Below are positions 36,735-44,825 of a stretch of 64,000 nt of DNA, piece after piece; position 1 is the first letter of the stretch, and each line of letters opens with the position of its first letter. Source of the stretch: Bacteroides sp. AN502(2024) (lineage in GTDB: Bacteria > Bacteroidota > Bacteroidia > Bacteroidales > Bacteroidaceae); assembly GCF_041227145.1 (NCBI RefSeq), contig NZ_JBGFSP010000003.1, positions 1,054,001 through 1,118,000 of the forward strand. Reading direction: 5' to 3'. A program made the position numbers and the translations under genes. Below the pieces are notes generated by a model, which saw only the letters and a list, made by a program, of their open reading frames with translations, had not been told where the DNA came from and made no database searches.

Positions 36735-36762
36735 TATCTGTGAATGATTTGCAAGCAGATAG

Positions 36763-37335
36763 ATGGAGCAGATATTTAGAGATTTCAAGGCAGGCAGAAT
36801 CGATACGTTTTACCAAAAAATGTATCCTCAACTCTTACTATATGCCGGAAGGCATTTGGGAAAAGATTACGCATTTCTGGCAGAAGACTGCGTACAAGAC
36901 GCAATTTACCAGACATACCTTCATAAAGATTCGCTAGCCTCTACATTTGCCTTCAAATCTTTCCTATATTCCTGCATTTATAACGCAACTATATCCCTCC
37001 TACGCCACCAAACGGCAAAAGAGAACTACCTGTCTGCCCATGCAAAAGAAGAGGAGGAGGAGAACTTCCTCAACAGCCTAATCGAACAAGAAACATTGGA
37101 CATGCTCTGGAATGCCATAGAACAACTTCCCTCCAAATATCGAGAGCTGTTTGAACTAAGTTTCGAGCAAGGCCTGAAGAATGCTGAAATAGCCAACCGA
37201 CTCAACATTTCCGAAAGTGCCGTTAAGAAAAGAAAGGCGCAGTTCATTGCATTACTACGCCAACATCTTTCTCAGCAAACAAACGATGAGATAAAACTCA
37301 TTCTCATCGTACTTTTCAGGTTATTGAACTCATAA
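36763..37335 (+). CDS. ECF-type RNA polymerase sigma factor
   Basis: 190 residues. Region 2 is visible as LLLYAGRHLGKDYAFLAEDC followed by VQDAIYQTYLH, and FKSFLYSCIYNATISLLRHQ. Region 4 is visible as LPSKYRELFELSFEQGLKNA and IANRLNISESAVKKRKAQFI. It belongs to the sigma-70 family group paired with FecR/SusC in Bacteroides. It is transcribed away from fecR. The last hydrophobic residues (KLILIVLFRLLNS) are unusual but seen in this group. The stop codon abuts the stop of the convergent TamA-like gene. Confidence 0.93.
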   Translation: MEQIFRDFKAGRIDTFYQKMYPQLLLYAGRHLGKDYAFLAEDCVQDAIYQTYLHKDSLASTFAFKSFLYSCIYNATISLLRHQTAKENYLSAHAKEEEEENFLNSLIEQETLDMLWNAIEQLPSKYRELFELSFEQGLKNAEIANRLNISESAVKKRKAQFIALLRQHLSQQTNDEIKLILIVLFRLLNS

Positions 37336-39678
37336 TCAGAACGGATAACCGATAGCAAAGTGTATCCCCAGATTCTTAAAGAAGGCTCCGGTGACATTGT
37401 AATACCCACTTCTTTCTGTGTCATAAGGCATATGCAAAGGAACACCGAAATCGAGACGGAACACAAGAATATCCATGTCGTAACGGACACCTAGCCCTGT
37501 GCCCAAAGCAATCTGTTTCGGGAAAGTTTTCAAACGAAGCTGTGACTTGGGGCGAGCCTCATCCTTACGCATCAGCCAAACGTTTCCTGCATCCAAAAAG
37601 GTGGCTCCCCAAATGCTCTTGAAGATGCGGAAACGATATTCCACATTCGCTTCGAAACGGAAAGTTCCTGTCTGATCAAGATAGGAATAACGGCTTTTTT
37701 CAGGATGGTAGCCACCCGGTCCGATGCTGCGTACGGTAAAGGCACGGATACTGTTGGCACCACCTACGTAGAATTGCTCGTTATATGGAGCTATGGTAGA
37801 ATTACCATAAGAGAAGAGAGCCCCCAGTGCTACGCGGGAAGCGATCTTATTGTTCTTATCCATATTCCATAAATAGCGGAATTCGGTGTTGAACTTCATA
37901 AATTGGGAGAACGGCGCCCCCAGGAGTTTTTTCCCTTCTTCATCATACGGTCGGCCGAAAGCACGGTAGCTGGTGGATGTCAAGTTTCCGGCAGAAGTAA
38001 TGGTGGATTGCCACCAAATAGGGTTCTTTACCCGGCGTGCCGAAGCGTTATCGTAGGTATATGTGTATTCCATAGCCGGGATAAATTGATTGTCCAAGCT
38101 GATATATAACGCAGGATTGGCAGCCGCTATTTCCTGAAATTCTTTCGTTCGATGCTGTAAGACGTTAAACGTCAGTTTGAAAGGCGTAATGCTATGGCGG
38201 CTGGTGCGGGTCGGCTGAAAATCATAGGTTGCATTTCCACCGAATGACAATAGCTTGTAATACTTGGCACGGTTCAACTGGTCGGCGTATAGACGGAATG
38301 TAGTGGTAGCCGGATAGTCAAATTCCATCTTACCCAGACGGGGGAATACGACTCTCGGAAAAGTGAGAGATGTGGAAAGTCCCATTTCCCAACTATTCAT
38401 TAACGAGCTTTTATTTCCACCGCCGGTTTGCCATTCATAAGACCCTTTCAGTTTTACGTTCCAGCTTTCTCCACCACCGAATACATTGTTACGAGTGACC
38501 CCAAATGAGGCGCCGGGCCCCGTCTGGTCATTACTTTTGGTAACTACATTCAATTCCAGTTCGGCATCCAGCGGTTTGGCGAAGGCAGCCTGCATCGTGA
38601 TGTCCAATGTATCGCAAACGGCTGTCGTATCCCTGGGAGCGTACTGTATGTCCGTATAGCTGAATATTCCCAATTGACCAAGTTTTTCCTGCACCTGCTC
38701 CTGGCGGTATTGGCTGTAAAGGCGGGTACGGTTGGAAGCACGCATCTGAGCATTACGGACAAACTTCTGATAATTCAGCCAACGATACAGCATATTGGGG
38801 CGGACTTGTAATTTATTGTAATAGTGAATCTTAAGATTCTTGTAGAACAAACTGTCATTCGGGGCTTCACCGTTCTTTCCGAACAGATAGACAGATGCGT
38901 CACCTACATAATAGGGACGTTGCGCAGCAGCGGGCAATCCCGGAACAGGAATCAAACGCAGGCTGATATGACCGCCGGGGATTAGGGTGGTATCTGCCTG
39001 GTATGTCATATAGTCGGGACGGAAATAAAAATATCCGCGGTTACGTAGTAGCGTGCTGATGCGGGTACGCTCTTCGTCCAGATCCACCACGTTGAACTGT
39101 TCACCGGGGCTGATGTAAGACATCCGGCGCCCACGCTCCATAATCCGTAAAGTTAGAGGAGTGAAACGCTGATAATAAACCGTATCAATGAAGTAGGGAT
39201 TCTTCATATCTACCGTATAGACAATACCTGCCTTCAGGCTGTCTTTCTTGTCGACCTCTGTTTGGTAAGTCACCTTTCCGTTAAAATAGCCATAATCACG
39301 CAACAGATTGGTTGTTACCTTGATGCGAACATCCGGATTGACGGTAGAGATAAAAACAGGCGGATTGGCAGCAAAGCGGTTGAATATCCACTTGCCGAGG
39401 CCTTTTTCATATTTCACAAAACCATTGTACATCCACATCTTAAAAGGAATAGGCAGAAAACCTCCGAGCATCTTTGTACTGGGAGTTTTGTCAAGAGCTG
39501 CGTCAATCTCAGTCATAGCTGTCACACCTACCGGCGTGGTCGATTTATTTACTACAACGGTTTTGCTACCGGTATAGAGCATCTCCCCTTCAGGCAGATG
39601 CTTTGTCACCGAACAACCAGCAAACAGGATGATACCAATCAGACTTATTGTCACTATATGACTATATATACTTTTCAT
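37336..39678 (-). CDS. Omp85-family outer-membrane assembly protein (TamA/TamL-like), lipoprotein
   Basis: 780 residues. A lipoprotein signal (IGIILFAGCSVTKHLPEG) is followed by POTRA-like repeats (about 120-330; VTTNLLRDYGYFNGKVTYQT, STLLRNRGYFYFRPDYMTYQ) and a C-terminal 16-strand barrel ending in GIHFAIGYPF, with conserved QFYVGGANSIRAFTVRSIGP (Omp85 loop region). Bacteroidota carry a lipidated TamA-like protein (TamL) coupled to TamB. Here it starts 2 bp after the tamB stop, so the pair is one operon. Confidence 0.92.
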   Translation of the reverse strand: MKSIYSHIVTISLIGIILFAGCSVTKHLPEGEMLYTGSKTVVVNKSTTPVGVTAMTEIDAALDKTPSTKMLGGFLPIPFKMWMYNGFVKYEKGLGKWIFNRFAANPPVFISTVNPDVRIKVTTNLLRDYGYFNGKVTYQTEVDKKDSLKAGIVYTVDMKNPYFIDTVYYQRFTPLTLRIMERGRRMSYISPGEQFNVVDLDEERTRISTLLRNRGYFYFRPDYMTYQADTTLIPGGHISLRLIPVPGLPAAAQRPYYVGDASVYLFGKNGEAPNDSLFYKNLKIHYYNKLQVRPNMLYRWLNYQKFVRNAQMRASNRTRLYSQYRQEQVQEKLGQLGIFSYTDIQYAPRDTTAVCDTLDITMQAAFAKPLDAELELNVVTKSNDQTGPGASFGVTRNNVFGGGESWNVKLKGSYEWQTGGGNKSSLMNSWEMGLSTSLTFPRVVFPRLGKMEFDYPATTTFRLYADQLNRAKYYKLLSFGGNATYDFQPTRTSRHSITPFKLTFNVLQHRTKEFQEIAAANPALYISLDNQFIPAMEYTYTYDNASARRVKNPIWWQSTITSAGNLTSTSYRAFGRPYDEEGKKLLGAPFSQFMKFNTEFRYLWNMDKNNKIASRVALGALFSYGNSTIAPYNEQFYVGGANSIRAFTVRSIGPGGYHPEKSRYSYLDQTGTFRFEANVEYRFRIFKSIWGATFLDAGNVWLMRKDEARPKSQLRLKTFPKQIALGTGLGVRYDMDILVFRLDFGVPLHMPYDTERSGYYNVTGAFFKNLGIHFAIGYPF

Positions 39679-39680
39679 GC

Positions 39681-41315
39681 TTACTTCTTTTTCTTAAAGA
39701 TGAACAGTTCACTGAGTTTATCCAGTTTCTTGCGAAGTACCAGACCGACTCCGGTTTCCGTAATCTCGCCTTCGAGCACACTCTCATAGTTCTTGTCATA
39801 GAACAGACGGACGTAGCGTGTTCCCGTCCTATCCAAACGGTATTCCAAAGAGATATTATCGATAAAGGATTCGGCATCGTTCGCCACATTCTCACCTGTG
39901 GATACCTTACCGCCAATCACAATTTGGAAACGATTGTTGAAGAGACGTTGCGAATAGCGGAAACTATAATCCGTACGCTTGCCACCCGTATCCGAATTGT
40001 CATGATCTTCGACACCGACAGAGAGGCTTGCATTTTTCAGATTACCCATCAATGAGTTAATCTGACTGCTCAATACGGAGGTCAGGGCAGCGCCCATGTT
40101 CAGCTTGCCGAGTCCACCGCCGCCACCGCCAATCGGTCCGGTGCCGAGGTAGGTTTTCATCACCATGATATACAGTGCCTGTTTACCGCGTTCTTCAGCC
40201 CCCATAGCGGTCAGTTCGTTTTGCACGGTCGCGTCTTCGGGAGCTGACACATCGAATGCGAACGAGAGATTATCCAAGCGGTTCTTCACTATAACGGAAA
40301 CATCGAAGTTGACCATGCGGCTTCCCCCGTTCTCGCCTTCAGATACGGATGCACGGATGCGGTCGGTCGCTTTGAAGTTCAGCATCGGGTCCATCGGGTT
40401 TCCCGTCCATTCCACATAGCTGCCGTTGTCGATGGCAAATTCTTTTGCCGCAATCACCGGCAAAGCATATTTCATCAAACCGCCACTCAAGGTGTAGCGT
40501 CCCGTCAGTGTCAGATCTCCTTGCGGAATGTATTTCATGGAGAGGTCACCGCCGCCTTCCAATTCAATACGGTTACCATTACTTGTATCCAAATCAACTT
40601 TCACCCGGACAGACGGGTCGATATGTACCATCATTACCATATCCAGCCCACCTAATGAAACAGTCGGCACCTCCTGGTGGACAACGGTTGTAGTATCACT
40701 GAATGAGGTGAATGCCACAAGACTTCCCAAGCGGTCTTGTACGGTCAATGGCGAGTCGGTCAAGATATACGAAACATCGGTATTACCCAACAGGCTTACG
40801 TTTCCACGCATATTCAGCCCGTCCAAAGGTCCTTTCACCGTTGCACGGAAATCGGCAAATACTTTGCCGTAAACCAGACTTTCACGGGTGCGTTTGGCAT
40901 CCAGCAAGGTATAGTTCTGTGCCAGCATATTCAGATTTGCCATCGGACAACTCATGTCTCTGAAATCAACATAGCCATCAATGGTAAACGGATTCTTCGA
41001 TGTAGTGTAGATAGCGAATTTATCAAACAACAGCCGGTTATTTTTTATCTGCACAGGACGGTTGTCAAGCATGAAGCGGGCACCATACTGCCGGGAAAAG
41101 GCGGCAACGCTATCCAGTATCAGTTCACCGTTTATCAAAGGTTGTTCGGTGCTGCCCGTGATGTTCAGATCACCATCCATATCACCGGACAAGGTGACTA
41201 TCCGGTCGGGAATAAATACATTGGCTACCCGAAGCGGGAAATGTTCCAAAGTCGTATTCACCTCCAGACTGTCTTTCCCCGTTCGGGTGGGAAGCAGTTT
41301 TCCATCCGCTACCAA
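39681..41315 (-). CDS. TamB-like protein, C-terminal part after a frameshift
   Basis: 544 residues from the first ATG. It contains the DUF490 (TamB C-terminal) domain: LDTSNGNRIELEGGGDLSMK, YVEWTGNPMDPMLNFKATDR, LGTGPIGGGGGGLGKLNMGA and a final strand region with RYVRLFYDKNYESVLEGEIT. It is the direct continuation of 41348-44191. Restoring one G in the G6 run (41360-41365) reads through into this frame without a stop. It has no signal peptide of its own, so on its own it is unlikely to work. Confidence 0.88.
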   Translation of the reverse strand: MVADGKLLPTRTGKDSLEVNTTLEHFPLRVANVFIPDRIVTLSGDMDGDLNITGSTEQPLINGELILDSVAAFSRQYGARFMLDNRPVQIKNNRLLFDKFAIYTTSKNPFTIDGYVDFRDMSCPMANLNMLAQNYTLLDAKRTRESLVYGKVFADFRATVKGPLDGLNMRGNVSLLGNTDVSYILTDSPLTVQDRLGSLVAFTSFSDTTTVVHQEVPTVSLGGLDMVMMVHIDPSVRVKVDLDTSNGNRIELEGGGDLSMKYIPQGDLTLTGRYTLSGGLMKYALPVIAAKEFAIDNGSYVEWTGNPMDPMLNFKATDRIRASVSEGENGGSRMVNFDVSVIVKNRLDNLSFAFDVSAPEDATVQNELTAMGAEERGKQALYIMVMKTYLGTGPIGGGGGGLGKLNMGAALTSVLSSQINSLMGNLKNASLSVGVEDHDNSDTGGKRTDYSFRYSQRLFNNRFQIVIGGKVSTGENVANDAESFIDNISLEYRLDRTGTRYVRLFYDKNYESVLEGEITETGVGLVLRKKLDKLSELFIFKKKK

Positions 41316-41347
41316 TACTTCTATCCGGTCATGGTTCAGGTAACCAT

Positions 41348-44191
41348 TCAGATATTGTTCCCCCCTTCACCCGGCAACCAGGTGGCACCCAATGCAACGT
41401 CACCGATACGTTGGCGCTCATAGGTCAATTCATCAATAGATGCCTCGGCCGAGAGCTGCAAATCGTTTTCCGTCTGTATATAATGAGCCTCCAACGAAAA
41501 CAATCCGGTTATTTCAGGGAAATAAGGCAATACGCTCGTTATTTCTTGCAAGCGGATTCTGCGTATTTCAACATCTATATTCTGCAAAGACACCGTGTCT
41601 CCTTGCACAGAATGAACTCGGAATCCCATTCCTTCCTCATCCCACATATCCACGTTGGCATATACACGCATATTCTTATGCAGGTATATCCAGTTGTGAT
41701 TCTCGTTAAAATGGAATTTTCGGAAGGCGACAATCGGATGTTCCGGAATCAGCCTGAAAGCTATTCCGTTCCCTTTACCATGTCCTTCGAAGAGTGGACG
41801 GGCGTTGACACCCCATAATACCCCTGTTTCTCCTTTGCCGTTTTTGTAGTCTACCAGTAATTCAGCGTCACGATCGCGGATTTCCCCTGTCAGAGTGGTG
41901 GAGAATGAAAATTGCGGATGCTTCGGTCCGTTGATAACTCCGGCACGCAACTTCATAAATGTGGTATCCTGTTTGACAGTGAAGAAAACGGTATCGAGTT
42001 GCAATGTATCCATTTTCAACGCATGGATGGCAGCCTTACCGTTGATTCCCCCATCCGGATCCGTACCGAGTTTCACGGAAGCATCCTGATAGAATATGTT
42101 TCTGGCAGCCAGGAAATAGGCTAACGGATTCTCTTTTCTTGCGGAGAAAGAGAGAATGGCTGTCGGCAATGCTTCGCGCAACTCTGTGTGGTTCAAAGCT
42201 TTCTCATCTATCTGTTTCATCAACACATCTACCAAATGAGTCGATTGGCGAATCAAAGGATTAACACCGGAGCGTGTACTCAAATCAAGTTTCATATCTC
42301 CGGAGGCCAAATGTACCGAAACAAAATCCCGACGGGCTTCAGCAGCTAAATTGAAAGCCATCGGACGTTTCATTGGTTGCGGCATAAGTCCCCATTCATG
42401 CAGATCCAGTCGATCAATATCAACCATTATCTTACCGTCGGGGTAACTGTGTGCCAGATTATATTCAGCATCAGTTGTCATCTTCAATAAGGCATTATCA
42501 CTTGTCAGATGTGCAGTGGCCAGTGCGCCTTTCAGTTCTCCTCTCAAATCAAGGTTGGAAAGATGATAGTTTGCATAATGAAGTTGATCCAATGAAAGAT
42601 TCAATTTAGCTAAAGAACGGTAGGACATGATATCCAGTCCACGCCCATTAGCTGCCGCCGAAAGAGAAAGTTCATAGATAGAATCTTTCGGAAGAAAATG
42701 CTGGAGTTGCAGATTGTCTATTTTCAAATCAGCCCTATAAACCTCAGTAGATGTATTTAATGCAGCATTTACATCCATAACGCCTTCTCTTTCTTTCAGA
42801 TGAAGGTTCGCTTTATATTCGGGACCTTTGATATCGACTCTCGCCGCCAGATTCATACTGTCGGGAATTACGACAGTGCCATTGGGAGCGTCTCCTGACA
42901 GGGCAGTCAGGAAGTTCAGATTTTGAGTAGTCATTTTCAGACCGATAGTTCCGGTACGCGTCAGACTGTCGGTCAAGTTTTCAATAACCCCGCCTCCTTC
43001 CAATGCAAAAGCCCCCGGCAAGTCTACCGTCAGACGGGAAATCTGCATCTGTTTCAAGTTACCGTCCGTACCGGCACGGATAACAAGTGGACGAAACGGA
43101 TAGGCTTTCTTAAAACGCTCAGGCAGTCCCCCTGCCAATAACAGCACATCTTCTTTGCCGATATAGGCATTGAGGTTGGCAGACAAATGCCCTGCAGTCG
43201 GGATATTGATCAGTTCCCAATAGGTATGGGCTGATAAATCTATTTCAGAATGAGGGGTCTTTAGTTTTAAACCGGGAATGCTAATGATTGAATCGTTGGA
43301 GTACGCTCTACCTGTCAATGAAGTAACACTTAGTCCGGAACGTTCATTCATGGTAAACTCACGAATGACCGCCTTCATATCCCTACCTTTATACAACAAG
43401 GAATCCAAAGCGATACGAACATCGCGAACCGCAATATGAGAAGCATCCAAGCCTTCCGTCGGCTGCGCGGTTCCTGTATCGTAACTAGCGGAAGTTCCAG
43501 ACAACAGAAACTTTTTCAAACCATAAGACTGATCTTTCAAATCAGCTTGAGCCTCATCAATAGCAGCCTCTCCGATATGAACTGCCATTTGCAGGGTATC
43601 GGCAGGAAGCTGCATCATGAATGATACATTCTTTAGTTTCAATTGATGAAGGTCCACTTTCCAGTTGACCGGAGCGGAAGCTGTAGTATCTTTAGGAGTA
43701 GTCGTGGTATCATTCATCAGCAACTGTACATGAGTATCAGATAGTTCAGCCCGGTTGATTACCGCTATTTCATTAGATAAATCAACGCCATGGCTTCGCA
43801 AGAAGAAACGTCCTAAAACGCCCTTAACCTGCATACCTTCCACCCAATTGGCTGAGTTAACAACGATCCGGCTTAAAGTTACCTCATCCACTTCCACCTT
43901 TCCTTTGATCAACGGCCATGCCTGTATACGGACATTCAGGCTTTCCAAAGACAAAAGAGTGTCCGGCTGTTGAATAACCTCCACGCCGCGTACCAACAAA
44001 TTAAGTGGGAAACGAAGATCGATCCGCTCCACCTGAATCTGCATACCGGTTGCTTTAGAGGCGTATGCAGTAACCTCCCGGCGCAAAAGATTCTGAACGG
44101 GGGGGACATAAAGCAATACCATTAGTATTACAAAGAGTATGACAGGAGTAAACAGTATCCAGCTTACCCGGCGTATCCATTTTCGTTTCAT
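41348..44191 (-). CDS. TamB-like translocation/assembly protein, N-terminal part (frameshifted)
   Basis: About 947 residues from the ATG at 44191 (MKRKWIRRVSWILFTPVIL). A signal anchor (about 8-32) is followed by long beta-helical AsmA/TamB-like repeats. The frame ends WLPGEGGNNI and stop, where GGEQYLNGYLNHDRIEVLV would follow if the G6 run had seven G. The intact gene would span 39681-44191 (about 1500 residues). TamB bridges the inner membrane to TamA and is thought to move lipids or assist outer-membrane protein assembly. An ATG at 44233 is also in frame, but its product would not begin with a clean signal anchor. Confidence 0.9.
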   Translation of the reverse strand: MKRKWIRRVSWILFTPVILFVILMVLLYVPPVQNLLRREVTAYASKATGMQIQVERIDLRFPLNLLVRGVEVIQQPDTLLSLESLNVRIQAWPLIKGKVEVDEVTLSRIVVNSANWVEGMQVKGVLGRFFLRSHGVDLSNEIAVINRAELSDTHVQLLMNDTTTTPKDTTASAPVNWKVDLHQLKLKNVSFMMQLPADTLQMAVHIGEAAIDEAQADLKDQSYGLKKFLLSGTSASYDTGTAQPTEGLDASHIAVRDVRIALDSLLYKGRDMKAVIREFTMNERSGLSVTSLTGRAYSNDSIISIPGLKLKTPHSEIDLSAHTYWELINIPTAGHLSANLNAYIGKEDVLLLAGGLPERFKKAYPFRPLVIRAGTDGNLKQMQISRLTVDLPGAFALEGGGVIENLTDSLTRTGTIGLKMTTQNLNFLTALSGDAPNGTVVIPDSMNLAARVDIKGPEYKANLHLKEREGVMDVNAALNTSTEVYRADLKIDNLQLQHFLPKDSIYELSLSAAANGRGLDIMSYRSLAKLNLSLDQLHYANYHLSNLDLRGELKGALATAHLTSDNALLKMTTDAEYNLAHSYPDGKIMVDIDRLDLHEWGLMPQPMKRPMAFNLAAEARRDFVSVHLASGDMKLDLSTRSGVNPLIRQSTHLVDVLMKQIDEKALNHTELREALPTAILSFSARKENPLAYFLAARNIFYQDASVKLGTDPDGGINGKAAIHALKMDTLQLDTVFFTVKQDTTFMKLRAGVINGPKHPQFSFSTTLTGEIRDRDAELLVDYKNGKGETGVLWGVNARPLFEGHGKGNGIAFRLIPEHPIVAFRKFHFNENHNWIYLHKNMRVYANVDMWDEEGMGFRVHSVQGDTVSLQNIDVEIRRIRLQEITSVLPYFPEITGLFSLEAHYIQTENDLQLSAEASIDELTYERQRIGDVALGATWLPGEGGNNI

Positions 44192-44339
44192 GTAAAATGT
44201 GTCAGTGTAAATAAGGTGACACAAAGTAAACAATTTATTTTGAAAAAAGGTTTGACTACGGAAATAAAATGTTCCTCAGTGCACGGATCTTTCATTAAAA
44301 ATGCGACTCCAGAGATCTTTCCTTCTTTTTCGCTTCAGT

Positions 44340-44773
44340 GCCTTCAGCCATCCCCAAACCGCTTATTCATCGGCCTTCCGGCTGAAGGCAAACCCTAAAA
44401 GTAAAAAATATTGCTTTCAGCCGTTTGCAAATCCGCAAGCATCCATGATTTACAGAAAGCCTTTACTATCAGGTTAGCAAGCCTTTGTTGGGTATCTTTG
44501 CAAGATGAATTTACATAGGCTAATTAAGATTAGCCGATAAGCTAACTGTTGTTATCTTACAGGCTAATCAAGGTTAGCGTATCTATTTATTCAGATTAGC
44601 CGGTATATTTTAAAGGAAGAATGACACAAAGGAACTGTTGGAACCACAGAAATCTCCGTAAAACAACAGCTATAAAAAACGGCTGAAAGCATGAACCTCT
44701 CTTTTCAGGGTCTGCCTTCAGCCGCTTTTCCTTTCCAGCAAGCGGTTACAGAGAATCGCTGAAGGCTGAAAGC
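44340..44773. repeat. Non-coding zone with repeated CTTTCAGCC/CCTTCAGCC motifs
   Basis: The 634-bp gap 44192-44825 holds no gene. GCCTTCAGCC (44340-44349) and GGCTGAAGGC (44380-44389) are a perfect inverted pair. GCTTTCAGCCGTTT (44413-44426) and AAACGGCTGAAAGC (44677-44690) form a 14-bp inverted pair enclosing about 250 bp. Further copies lie at 44714-44723 and 44759-44773. Within the enclosed part, GGCTAAT/ATTAGCC motifs recur (44518-44535 is a hairpin with 7-bp stem; more near 44541, 44572 and 44602). Confidence 0.7.
44493..44500 (+). promoter_or_regulatory. Orphan -7 promoter element in the non-coding zone
   Basis: TATCTTTG is a perfect TAnnTTTG. It would start a rightward transcript at about 44507 that runs straight into the GGCTAAT/ATTAGCC hairpins. 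There is no coding frame worth naming downstream, so a small RNA is possible, or the match is by chance. Confidence 0.3.
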
Positions 44774-44825
44774 ACTTTTTTATTTTTTCTGTTTAAATCT
44801 TCACAAAAGAACAGCTGTTATTACC

